DNA of 64,000 bases from Flavobacterium sp. SM15. GTDB taxonomy: Bacteria; Bacteroidota; Bacteroidia; Flavobacteriales; Flavobacteriaceae. Both the position numbers and the translations under genes were made by a program. Positions 36,631 through 44,429 of this stretch are shown here, piece after piece. The notes under the pieces are model-generated. The model saw only the letters and a program-made list of their open reading frames with translations. It did no database searches and was not told the DNA's origin. The stretch spans positions 124,001 through 188,000 of the forward strand of contig NZ_JAKLTO010000003.1 of NCBI RefSeq assembly GCF_022012335.1, in the 5' to 3' direction. Position 1 is the first letter of the stretch, and each line of letters starts with the position of its first letter.

Positions 36631-36658
36631 AGCAAAGCTTGTTATAAAGTTGTGGCCC

Positions 36659-36742
36659 TAGCCCCGATGGGAACGGCATCCTTTTTTTGCTTCCATAAAT
36701 GGCAAAAAAAGATAAAGTGGACAGCGGGAAAAAGCTCCTAAA
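36659..36742 (+). repeat. Dispersed intergenic repeat, copy C (supplies a stop codon)
   Basis: The most compact copy: left arm TAGCCCCGATGGGAACGGCA, T7 run, loop, A7 run, right arm GTGGACAGCGGGAAAAAGCT then CCTAAA. T7 and A7 pair to form the inner stem and GGAACGGC/AGCGGG-type outer arms pair imperfectly. The TAG stop of the AEC transporter (36740-36738, minus strand) is inside its right end. Confidence 0.78.
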
Positions 36743-37649
36743 TAAATTTCAGTATAAAATACCAGAAAATCAGGGTGAGAAACGAAAGCGGAATTCCAAA
36801 ACCGATCATCATGTTGGCCAATTTGGGTTTCAAACCGTAATTTGCCGCCACGATCGCTCCGGTAATCATGGGCGCCATTGCAGATTCCAAAAGGGAAACC
36901 TGCACTTCCAAACCGTGACCTTTCAGAATTACTACATAAAGTAAGTAAAAGAACGCCGGCGTAACAAAAAGTTTGAAAAACAATCCTAATGTTAAGAATT
37001 TCCAATGCTTGCTTTTACTGTCGAATTCTAATTGCATCCCTACTGAAACTAAAGCGATTGGCGTAACCGTACTTCCCAAACGCTGAAAAACCGATTGCAA
37101 CGCTTCGGTAAAATCAAGTTGCTGTACATTTAAAAAACAAGCCATCACAAAGGCAACAAATGGCGGAAAAAACACTATTTTTTTGAAAATGGCGCTCGAA
37201 CTCGTAGTGCTTCTGGAATACATCGTTGCGATCAAAATTGCCAAAGTGGAAACCACTACAAACGAGCCGGGCTGATCGACAATTACTGCGGTTTCTAGGG
37301 CTTCCTTTCCATATACTGCTTCAATAACGGGAAAGCCTACAAACGAAGTATTCCCTAATCCTGCCACTATTATCAAGCATCCGGTTAACTTTTTAGACCA
37401 GCCGAATATTTTTGAAAAAGCGGTAAAAAACAAATAAGAAAGTGCAAAACCCAGCCAGGCAATTCCCAACGGGAACAGTAATTTAGAGCTGATTTCGAGT
37501 TTCGGAATATAATACAATGCAACGGCAGGAAGTGAAATGTAAATCACGAACTGGTTGAGCGTTTTGAAACTTAACGACGGAAAATCTTTGTTTCTTTTGA
37601 GCAAAAAACCCAAAAGCATGCAAACAAAAATGAGTATAATGTTATCCAT
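36738..37649 (-). CDS. AEC-family transporter (auxin efflux carrier fold)
   Basis: 303 residues, 10 hydrophobic segments in two inverted halves, the usual AEC size. Motifs: FVCMLLGFLLKRNKDFP, LPAVALYYIP, CLIIVAGLGNTSFVGFPVIEA (the unwound helix with Asn), ESAMAPMITGAIVAANYGL. It probably exports organic acids (malate or malonate in characterised members); substrate not readable. The last codon and stop lie in dispersed repeat copy C. The divergent Rrf2 gene starts 137 bp away. Confidence 0.92.
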   Translation of the reverse strand: MDNIILIFVCMLLGFLLKRNKDFPSLSFKTLNQFVIYISLPAVALYYIPKLEISSKLLFPLGIAWLGFALSYLFFTAFSKIFGWSKKLTGCLIIVAGLGNTSFVGFPVIEAVYGKEALETAVIVDQPGSFVVVSTLAILIATMYSRSTTSSSAIFKKIVFFPPFVAFVMACFLNVQQLDFTEALQSVFQRLGSTVTPIALVSVGMQLEFDSKSKHWKFLTLGLFFKLFVTPAFFYLLYVVILKGHGLEVQVSLLESAMAPMITGAIVAANYGLKPKLANMMIGFGIPLSFLTLIFWYFILKFI

Positions 37650-37758
37650 ACTGAAATTCTGTACTACAATATTACGAGTAAATCCTCTATGGACAAGGGT
37701 TTTCTTTGTTTAACGAAATTTTATGTTCGTTTTATGTTACGGTTTCAAAAAACGTTTC

Positions 37759-37766
37759 TATATTTG
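37759..37766 (+). promoter_or_regulatory. -7 box of the Rrf2 gene
   Basis: TATATTTG, exact, 20 bases before ATG 37787; it supports this start over an in-frame start at 37706. Confidence 0.55.
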
Positions 37767-37786
37767 CAATATATTTTATTACAGTT

Positions 37787-38194
37787 ATGATTTCCGGTAA
37801 GTTTGCCATCACCACCCACATTTTGACTCTGTTAGCCAAATTCCCAACGGAGTTTATGGCTTCGGATTACATTGCAGGGAGTTTGAACATTCATCCGGTA
37901 CTGGTTCGCAAAGAAATTTCGAATCTGAAAAAACATAAGTTAGTAGAAAGTAAAGAAGGAAAAAACGGTGGTGTCAAGCTTTTAGTTTCTGCCGATAAAG
38001 TGACTTTAGAGGACGTTTTTAAAATCACGTTTGACAAGGCCAGTTTAGGTTTTTCCAAAAACGAACCAAATCCGGAATGCCCCGTTGGAAAGAAAATCAA
38101 CCATAATCTCGATGATTTGTACAACAATCTGAATCAAACCATTAGCCTGCAACTGCAAAAGCTCACACTGGCGGATTTCGTGGAGAAATTCTAA
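37787..38194 (+). CDS. Rrf2-family regulator, YwnA-like, no Fe-S cysteines
   Basis: 135 residues. Winged helix near 8-65 (THILTLLAKFP, SLNIHPVLVRKEISNLKKHKLVESKEGKNGGVKL). Iron-sulfur Rrf2 proteins such as IscR carry three Cys in the loop; here only Cys98 (PECPVG) is present, as in the YwnA/HypR group that senses thiol stress through cysteine. The next gene encodes a YwnB-like NAD(P)-binding protein 55 nt downstream, the same pairing as in Bacillus ywnAB, so it probably represses it. The 162-residue frame from 37706 is rejected because of the -7 box at 37759. Confidence 0.88.
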   Translation: MISGKFAITTHILTLLAKFPTEFMASDYIAGSLNIHPVLVRKEISNLKKHKLVESKEGKNGGVKLLVSADKVTLEDVFKITFDKASLGFSKNEPNPECPVGKKINHNLDDLYNNLNQTISLQLQKLTLADFVEKF

Positions 38195-38249
38195 CCTATT
38201 TTTTTAATTAAAACTGTAACATTTTTTATAACAATTAAATTATACACAT

Positions 38250-38891
38250 ATGAAAGTAGCCATTATTGGAGCCACAGGTTTTGTAGGTTCTGCCATTTTA
38301 AACGAAATTTCAAATCGCAATCACGAAATCACCGCAATTGTGAGAAACCCAAAATCTGATGACAAGACCAACTGGGTAAAAGCAGATGTTTTCAATTCAG
38401 AGGATTTAGCAGAAGCTTTAAAAGGAAATGATGTAGTAATCAACGCTTACAATTCCGGATGGACCAACCCAAACATTTACGATGATTTTATCGCCGGTTC
38501 GAAATCGATTCAGCAAGCAGTAAAAAAATCAGGTGTTAAACGTTTTATTACCATTGGAGGTGCGGGAAGTTTGTTCGTTGCGCCGAATGTACAAGCGGTT
38601 GACACACCGGATTTCCCAAAAGAATACCATGCAGGAGCTTCCGCAGCGAGAGATTATCTGAACATCATCAAAGAAGAAAAAGAGTTGGATTGGACGTTTT
38701 TCAGTCCCGCTTTCGAAATGCATGCCGGAATCACAACCGGTAGAACCGGAAAATATCGCTTAGGCTTAGAGAATCCGGTTTTTGATCAAAACAACAGAAG
38801 CATTTTATCTGTAGAAGATTTAGCCGTGGTCATTGCCGATGAAACCGAAAATCCGAAACACCATCAAGTGCGTTTTACCGCTGCCTATTAA
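38250..38891 (+). CDS. NAD(P)H-binding SDR-like protein, YwnB-like
   Basis: 213 residues with an N-terminal VAIIGATGFVGSAIL (NAD(P) site), DVFNSEDLAEALKGNDVVINAY and GVKRFITIGGAGSL. It is an atypical SDR lacking Tyr-x3-Lys, as in the NmrA/YwnB branch. Likely regulated by the Rrf2 protein upstream and perhaps a redox-related reductase. Ends at a hairpin (38911-38956). Confidence 0.88.
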   Translation: MKVAIIGATGFVGSAILNEISNRNHEITAIVRNPKSDDKTNWVKADVFNSEDLAEALKGNDVVINAYNSGWTNPNIYDDFIAGSKSIQQAVKKSGVKRFITIGGAGSLFVAPNVQAVDTPDFPKEYHAGASAARDYLNIIKEEKELDWTFFSPAFEMHAGITTGRTGKYRLGLENPVFDQNNRSILSVEDLAVVIADETENPKHHQVRFTAAY

Positions 38892-38910
38892 TTTCTGATT
38901 TCATACTATG

Positions 38911-38956
38911 AAAGTGCACAATGTTCCATTTCTATTGAATGTTGTGCACTTTTTCT
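38911..38956 (+). terminator. Terminator of the Rrf2/YwnB unit
   Basis: Stem AAAGTGCACAA / TTGTGCACTTT with a ~20-nt loop, then a T-rich tail. Confidence 0.72.
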
Positions 38957-38973
38957 TTATTTTTACTGCATAA

Positions 38974-40068
38974 TTGAATATTGTGGCGCTACGAAAATCA
39001 CATCCTTCGGCTTTAAAAGAAAATGACGGAATTCAGCAACCGGAAAGCATTAGTGCTGCTTCTGTGGAACAAATCCAGAAGTTTCGTCGAACACAACCTA
39101 CAGCCGATGAACTGATTGCCAACATTTTAAAAGGCGATAAAACTTCACTGAGCCGTGCCATCACTTTAGTGGAAAGTACCAGTGAAAAACATCTGGAAAA
39201 AGCTAACGAGATAATCAAAGGCTGTTTGCCCCATGCTAATAAATCTTTACGTATTGGAATTACAGGCGTTCCCGGTGTTGGAAAATCGACTTTTATTGAA
39301 GCTTTTGGAAAATTTTTGACATCCCTTGGAAAGAAAGTAGCGGTTTTAGCTGTTGATCCGAGCAGTTCTATTTCGCACGGCAGTATTTTAGGCGATAAAA
39401 CCCGAATGGAAGAATTGGTAAAAGATGAAAACGCTTATATCCGTCCAAGTGCTTCCGGTGAAAGTTTAGGAGGTGTGGCTAGAAAAACCCGTGAAACCAT
39501 TATTTTGTGTGAAGCTTGTGGATTCGATACAATTCTGATTGAAACTGTTGGTGTAGGTCAAAGTGAAACCGCAGTTCACAGTATGGTCGATTTCTTTTTG
39601 CTGTTGAATTTAGCCGGTGCTGGAGATGAACTTCAGGGAATTAAACGCGGAATTATGGAAATGGCGGATTTAATCGTAATCAATAAAGCGGATGGTGACA
39701 ATATAAAACGCGCCCGATTGGCCAAAACCGAATACAACCGCGCTTTGCACCTGTTCCCAATGAAAAACTCAGGCTGGTCGCCGAAAGTAACCACTTGCAG
39801 TGCACTTCATAACGAAGGAATTGCAGAGGTTTGGGAAACCATTACCGAATACTTCGACTTAACCAAAGAGAATCGTTTCTTCGAACAAAAACGCAAGGAG
39901 CAAAATCAATACTGGCTGATTGAAACCATCAACGAACAGCTAAAACAGAATTTTTACAACCATCCGGAAATCCAAAAACTGCTGGAAGAAAACAAAAAAG
40001 CGGTACAAAACAATGAGATTTCACCGTTTGCTGCCGCTCAACTGCTTTTGAACAAGTATCACAAATAG
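38974..40068 (+). CDS. meaB: MeaB, GTPase chaperone of methylmalonyl-CoA mutase
   Basis: 364 residues from TTG 38974; GTG 38983 is an equally possible start as no ATG is present at the N terminus. G3E GTPase features: GITGVPGVGKSTFIEA (98-106 P-loop), VAVLAVDPSSSISHGSILGDKTRM, IETVGVGQSE, LINKADGD (NKAD). MeaB protects and repairs the B12-dependent mutase. The adenosyltransferase that makes its cofactor is at 26738; the mutase subunits lie outside the window. Confidence 0.95.
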   Translation: MNIVALRKSHPSALKENDGIQQPESISAASVEQIQKFRRTQPTADELIANILKGDKTSLSRAITLVESTSEKHLEKANEIIKGCLPHANKSLRIGITGVPGVGKSTFIEAFGKFLTSLGKKVAVLAVDPSSSISHGSILGDKTRMEELVKDENAYIRPSASGESLGGVARKTRETIILCEACGFDTILIETVGVGQSETAVHSMVDFFLLLNLAGAGDELQGIKRGIMEMADLIVINKADGDNIKRARLAKTEYNRALHLFPMKNSGWSPKVTTCSALHNEGIAEVWETITEYFDLTKENRFFEQKRKEQNQYWLIETINEQLKQNFYNHPEIQKLLEENKKAVQNNEISPFAAAQLLLNKYHK

Positions 40069-40106
40069 ACAAAAACTGCTAACTGCGACTGTCTACTGAA
40101 TACTTT

Positions 40107-40334
40107 TTAGTCCTCGTAGCGTTCCATTTCACGGTCGTAAAACTCTCCCGCCAAGGTAATCAAATGTTCCATTTCAGATTCCATTTCCTGTTCGTCTTCT
40201 TCATCAATGTCTTCTAAAAATTCTACTGAATCGTCTTTCAAATTGATTAAAAAACGTGGAAATTCTAAGTGAATGATGAAAATATCGTCCGGAAAATCGG
40301 TGTTGTCTGCTAATACGAATTTTGGTAATTCCAT
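40107..40334 (-). CDS. Small acidic conserved protein of unknown function
   Basis: 75 residues: hydrophobic first half (DIFIIHLEFPRFLINLKD) and a very acidic second half (EFLEDIDEEDEQEMESEMEHL). No signal or membrane segment. It follows the MATE gene by 29 nt on the same strand. Not recognised. Confidence 0.68.
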   Translation of the reverse strand: MELPKFVLADNTDFPDDIFIIHLEFPRFLINLKDDSVEFLEDIDEEDEQEMESEMEHLITLAGEFYDREMERYED

Positions 40335-40363
40335 ATAAATTATGAATTATGAGTTATAAATTT

Positions 40364-41743
40364 TTAGTTATGGTTCTGTTCAATCAACTTGTTGCTCAAA
40401 TGATTGAAGCGAAGATACAAAAATAGTGCGGCCGCCGTTAATCCGGACAATAATCCGATCCAGATCCCAATGGCTTTCAAGTCGGTGTACACCCCTAAGT
40501 AAATCGAAATTGGAAAACCGATCAACCAATAAGCGATAAAGGTAATATACATTGGAATTTTAACATCCTGCAATCCACGTAACGCGCCCAAAACCACAAC
40601 CTGAATTCCATCAGAAATCTGGAAAATGGCAGCTATAATGATTAAATGAGCAGCAATGGAAATCACTTCGGAACTGTCTGCCAATTGCGAAACGTTTTCC
40701 GCATTCATAAACAATTCCGGTAAATAAGGATGCAACACCACAAAAATAAAAGCGAAAATTCCCTGAATTATAATCGCCAGTAAAAACAAGGAACGCGCCA
40801 CGATCTGCAGCATTTTAAAATCCTGTGATCCTTTATAATTTCCTACGCGAACCATTGCGGCAACACCCAATCCGGAAACGAACATGAAGGTAAATGTTGC
40901 TAAACTCAAAGCAATCTGATTGGCTGCCTGTGCACTAGTCCCGATACGTCCGGAAAGCCAAACAGCACTTGTAAACAAAGCCACTTCAAAAAACATCTGC
41001 ATAGAAGAAGGTAATCCTAAGTTTACTATCTTTTTAACGATATCCTTTTGCAATTCTTTAAATGAAAAGCCATCAAAATAAGTTCTGAAACGCTCTTTGT
41101 GCTTTAAGGAAAAGTGAATGTAAATCAGCATCACAAAACGTGAAATTACTGTTCCGTAGGCTGCTCCCAGCATTCCTAATTTCGGAAAGAACCACAAACC
41201 GTAAATTAGAACCACATTCAGGAAAAAGTGTACTACGTTGCAAAGCAAATTCGCCCACATGGCAACTTTCGTCTCCGATTTTCCATCGGCAAACTGCTTA
41301 TAACCCTGAAAAATAATTAAAGGAATCAATGAAAAAGCAACGATATCTAAAAACGGTTTGGCCATCTCCACCACTGCATCCGGCTGTCCCATATAGTTGA
41401 TTAGCGGTTTTGAGAAATAAATGATGGAAAATAAACTGATTCCTAAAATCGTGCACAAAATCAGTCCGTGATGGAAAATAGTTCGTTCTTTATCCACGTT
41501 CTTCTCACCGTCTGCCTCAGCAACTAAAGGTGTGATTGCGGTTGAAAAACCTAATCCGATGGACATGGCAATGAACACAAAACTGTTGGCCAAAGAAGCT
41601 GCAGCAAGTTCCGTTGGCCCTAATTTTCCAACCATGATGTTATCCACGATACTCACCAAAGTATGTCCTAACATTCCCAAAATAATTGGGTAAGCCAGTT
41701 TCAGATTTGCAGAAAATTCTTTTGTATAGTCAGACCAACGCAT
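40364..41743 (-). CDS. MATE-family multidrug/cation antiporter
   Basis: 459 residues with 12 membrane segments in two 6-helix halves. Motifs: GMLGHTLVSIVDNIMVGKLGPTELAAASLANS, the core MATE cation region, and LGVAAMVRVGNYKGSQD in the second half. It exports organic cations or drugs using Na or H. A -7 box (TACCTTTG on the minus strand) is at 41760-41767. Confidence 0.94.
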   Translation of the reverse strand: MRWSDYTKEFSANLKLAYPIILGMLGHTLVSIVDNIMVGKLGPTELAAASLANSFVFIAMSIGLGFSTAITPLVAEADGEKNVDKERTIFHHGLILCTILGISLFSIIYFSKPLINYMGQPDAVVEMAKPFLDIVAFSLIPLIIFQGYKQFADGKSETKVAMWANLLCNVVHFFLNVVLIYGLWFFPKLGMLGAAYGTVISRFVMLIYIHFSLKHKERFRTYFDGFSFKELQKDIVKKIVNLGLPSSMQMFFEVALFTSAVWLSGRIGTSAQAANQIALSLATFTFMFVSGLGVAAMVRVGNYKGSQDFKMLQIVARSLFLLAIIIQGIFAFIFVVLHPYLPELFMNAENVSQLADSSEVISIAAHLIIIAAIFQISDGIQVVVLGALRGLQDVKIPMYITFIAYWLIGFPISIYLGVYTDLKAIGIWIGLLSGLTAAALFLYLRFNHLSNKLIEQNHN

Positions 41744-41972
41744 TTTTCAAAATTTTGGGCAAAGGTAAGAACTAGATTTTCGGTATTTGTACAGAATTTT
41801 GAAAATTTAGCCGATTTTCAGTAAAAACACAATTATTTAAAAGTCAGAGATTTACATTATTTTATTAAGAAACCTTAAGATATTTTAACAGAAGTTTATC
41901 GTTTCACACAAAACAAAACCTCGGAAAGGCTGTTTTCATAGGGAATCAATAACATTTAATGCATTTAAAACT

Positions 41973-42485
41973 ATGAGAACAGTAAAACGAATTTTAGGCC
42001 TGACACTGATTGCAACCGCGATGTTATTTTCGATTAATGCCTCAGCTCAGGAAACTACACAAACCAAACCCAAGCCGGAATACCTACACCATTGGCGCCT
42101 AGGCTATGGGCTTAACGGAGGAATTCCATTAAAAAACGTATACGATTTCAGTTTGGGAGCAGACGCACGCTTGCAATACGATTTTACCACCAAAACCTCT
42201 TTGGCTGCCACAACCGGTTACACACATTTATTCAGTCCCGGTGACGATGCCGGGTTTATTCCTGCCAAATTAGGATTCAAGGCCTTTTTAGGAGATCAGA
42301 TTTATGCGTTGGGTGAAGCCGGTGGTGCATTCGGAACTACCAAAGAATTAGGAAACTCTTTTTTGTGGGCTCCGGGTGTAGGGATTGCAACCAAACACAT
42401 CGACATCAGTTTGCGTTACGAAAACTACAGTGAATACAATACCGGTCAGATTTCACTTCGATTGGCTTATGGCTATAAAATATAA
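41973..42485 (+). CDS. Small outer-membrane beta-barrel protein
   Basis: 170 residues with a signal peptide ending NASAQ. Mature part of alternating strands (WRLGYGLNGGIPL, LGADARLQYDFT, AATTGYTHLF, IDISLRYENYSE, SLRLAYGYKI), which suggests an 8-stranded barrel of the OmpX/OmpA size. No function assigned. 41744-41972 upstream shows no consensus promoter. Confidence 0.75.
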   Translation: MRTVKRILGLTLIATAMLFSINASAQETTQTKPKPEYLHHWRLGYGLNGGIPLKNVYDFSLGADARLQYDFTTKTSLAATTGYTHLFSPGDDAGFIPAKLGFKAFLGDQIYALGEAGGAFGTTKELGNSFLWAPGVGIATKHIDISLRYENYSEYNTGQISLRLAYGYKI

Positions 42486-42488
42486 ATG

Positions 42489-42520
42489 AAAAACGCCTTC
42501 TTTATCGAAGGCGTTTTTTT
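42489..42520. terminator. Bidirectional terminator
   Basis: AAACGCCTTC pairs with GAAGGCGTTT, 5-6-nt loop, T-run. Between the convergent barrel and PPK2 genes. Confidence 0.88.
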
Positions 42521-42521
42521 A

Positions 42522-43397
42522 TCATTTGCTTAATTGATTGCGATACAAAGCAAAATCGGCTTTTACTTTTTCATCCAGTTCCGGTTCTTTGATATCGGTG
42601 TATTTCTGCATTTCCTCCCAGATGATTTTCGCCACCATATAACGCGCCATTTCCTTATCATCGGAAGGAATTACATACCAAGGCGAATGAGGTTTTGAAG
42701 TTTTGTTAATGGCTTCTTGGTAATAGTTCATATAATCATCCCAACGGTCGCGTTCTTTTAAATCGCCGGGCGAGAATTTCCAATGATGCTCTTCTTCTTC
42801 CAAACGACGCAACAAACGTTTACGCTGTTCTTCTTTACTCATGTGGAAATAAAATTTCAAGACAATCGTTCCGTTTTGGGTGATGTGCTTCTCAAAATTG
42901 TTGATTTGCTCGAAACGGTTTTCCCAAAATTCAGGTTTGATATCTTCTACTTTTTCGATTCCGGGTAGGTTTTCGTTCAAAATATATTCCGGATGCACAC
43001 GGGTTACCAATACATTTTCATAATGCGTTCTATTGAAAACCGCAAACTTCCCTTTTTCCGGCAAGGCCAAATAATGGCGCCATAAATAATCGTGTTCCAG
43101 CTCCGTAGAATTTGGTGTTTTAAAACTGTGCACCACTACCCCGCGCGGATTAAATTCCTTAAAAACTTCGCGAATCAGGCTGTCTTTACCCGAAGTATCC
43201 ATGCCTTGCAAGCAAATGAGCACACCGTATCGATTATGCGCATAGATAACATCTTGCAATTCACTCAATTTCGCCTGAACTTTGTCTAACTTTTCTTCTT
43301 TATCGTCATCGTCAAGATGCGTTTGTAATTCCGTTGGAAAATCGCTTATCGTAAAATTTTTGGTGATTTTAAAATCGTCGGGATTAAATACTGCCAT
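42522..43397 (-). CDS. Polyphosphate kinase 2 (PPK2) family protein
   Basis: 291 residues from ATG 43397. A frame to 43496 is open but its first 33 codons run through dispersed repeat copy D. Core: QGMDTSGKDS (Walker A, 64-73), NRTHYENVLVTRVHPEY, FEKHITQNGTIVLKFYFHMSKEEQRKRL (lid), WKFSPGDLKERDRWDDY. It phosphorylates nucleoside mono- or diphosphates using polyphosphate in the class I-III enzymes; the direction is not clear from sequence. Confidence 0.94.
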   Translation of the reverse strand: MAVFNPDDFKITKNFTISDFPTELQTHLDDDDKEEKLDKVQAKLSELQDVIYAHNRYGVLICLQGMDTSGKDSLIREVFKEFNPRGVVVHSFKTPNSTELEHDYLWRHYLALPEKGKFAVFNRTHYENVLVTRVHPEYILNENLPGIEKVEDIKPEFWENRFEQINNFEKHITQNGTIVLKFYFHMSKEEQRKRLLRRLEEEEHHWKFSPGDLKERDRWDDYMNYYQEAINKTSKPHSPWYVIPSDDKEMARYMVAKIIWEEMQKYTDIKEPELDEKVKADFALYRNQLSK

Positions 43398-43431
43398 AAT
43401 TTTTCGGTTTATATTCGTAAATATAAGTAAT

Positions 43432-43531
43432 TTTAGGAGCTCGTTCCCGCTATCCGCTGTATCTTTTTTAAAAGTCATTTCGAGAGTCTCAACCACCTTT
43501 AAAAAAGGATGCCGCTCCTATCGGGGCTAAA
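43432..43531 (-). repeat. Dispersed intergenic repeat, copy D
   Basis: In minus orientation: TTTAGGAGCTCGTTCCCGCT at one end and GGATGCCGCTCCTATCGGGG near the other, with T6 and A6 runs inside. It lies between the divergent PPK2 and beta-propeller genes, 35 bases from the PPK2 start. Confidence 0.78.
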
Positions 43532-43546
43532 CCTGAACACAACGCT

Positions 43547-44380
43547 ATGCATAAATTCACCTTGGAAATCTTGTTTCAAATTATCGGTATCGGTTCCGCT
43601 TCCGGACTAATGTTCAAAAACAATCAGCTATTGGTTGTGGGCGACAACAGCAGTTATTTATACGAATACAACATTGAAAACAAAGTGCTGGAACGCCATC
43701 CGTTAACGGAAAACCCATCAGAAAACATCGCCAAAAAAGACAAACCCGATTTTGAAGCAATAACCGAATTTGATAACAAAATCTACATTTTCGGTTCTGG
43801 TTCAACCGAAAAAAGAACTAAAATGGTACAGTTAGACACAAAAACCAGAGCCGTTGAAACCACTACTGATTTAAGTGATTTATACCTGTCCATGCAAACT
43901 TTCGCCGAATTACCCGAAGGCGATTTAAACATTGAAGGCGTGGTGCGCAAGGATAACGAATGGTATTTCTTCAACAGAGGAAATGGCGCCAAAGGAAAAA
44001 ATATCGTGTTTACCGTTCAGGGCAAAAACCTAACGGAAGAATTCAACATCATTACCAACCAGTACAAACTTCCTAAAATAAAAGGCATACGAACCAGTTT
44101 TACCGATGCGGTTTTGGTTGGTGATAAAATCTACTTTCTGGCTACGGCTGAAAACACCGATTCGACTTATAATGACGGCGAAGTTTTAGGCAGCATTATC
44201 GGAAGCATTGACACGAAAACCATGAAAATCGGCTTTACCAAAAAAATTACCGATGCGCATAAATTTGAAGGCTTAACACTTTATAAAGAAACCGAAAAAG
44301 AGCTTACCTTCTTACTTTGCGAAGACAATGACACGGAGGAATTAAAAGCAAACATTTTTAAGTTAACCCTTAATAAATAG
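43547..44380 (+). CDS. Beta-propeller-like conserved protein (DUF6929-like)
   Basis: 277 residues, no signal peptide. Repeated short strands, SGLMFKNNQLLVVGDNSSYLYEY, DFEAITEFDNKIYIFGSG, LNIEGVVRKDNEWYFFNRG, FTDAVLVGDKIYFLATAE and HKFEGLTLYKE, match the blades of a small propeller such as DUF6929. The function is unknown. It begins 15 bases after repeat copy D. Confidence 0.72.
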   Translation: MHKFTLEILFQIIGIGSASGLMFKNNQLLVVGDNSSYLYEYNIENKVLERHPLTENPSENIAKKDKPDFEAITEFDNKIYIFGSGSTEKRTKMVQLDTKTRAVETTTDLSDLYLSMQTFAELPEGDLNIEGVVRKDNEWYFFNRGNGAKGKNIVFTVQGKNLTEEFNIITNQYKLPKIKGIRTSFTDAVLVGDKIYFLATAENTDSTYNDGEVLGSIIGSIDTKTMKIGFTKKITDAHKFEGLTLYKETEKELTFLLCEDNDTEELKANIFKLTLNK

Positions 44381-44384
44381 AATT

Positions 44385-44422
44385 AAAAAAGGGATAAAAA
44401 AATTATTTCTTATCCCTTTTAA
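44385..44422. terminator. Bidirectional terminator
   Basis: AAAAGGGATAA / TTATCCCTTTT, 12-nt loop; lies between the convergent propeller and ABC-F genes. Confidence 0.83.
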
Positions 44423-44429
44423 TTTACAA

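Noticed and set aside
37706-37786. 27-codon extension of the Rrf2 regulator
   Set aside because: An exact -7 box lies within it and Rrf2 proteins start with the helix at MISGKFAI.
43398-43496. 33-codon N-terminal extension of the PPK2 protein
   Set aside because: It is translated repeat copy D and does not resemble the family.
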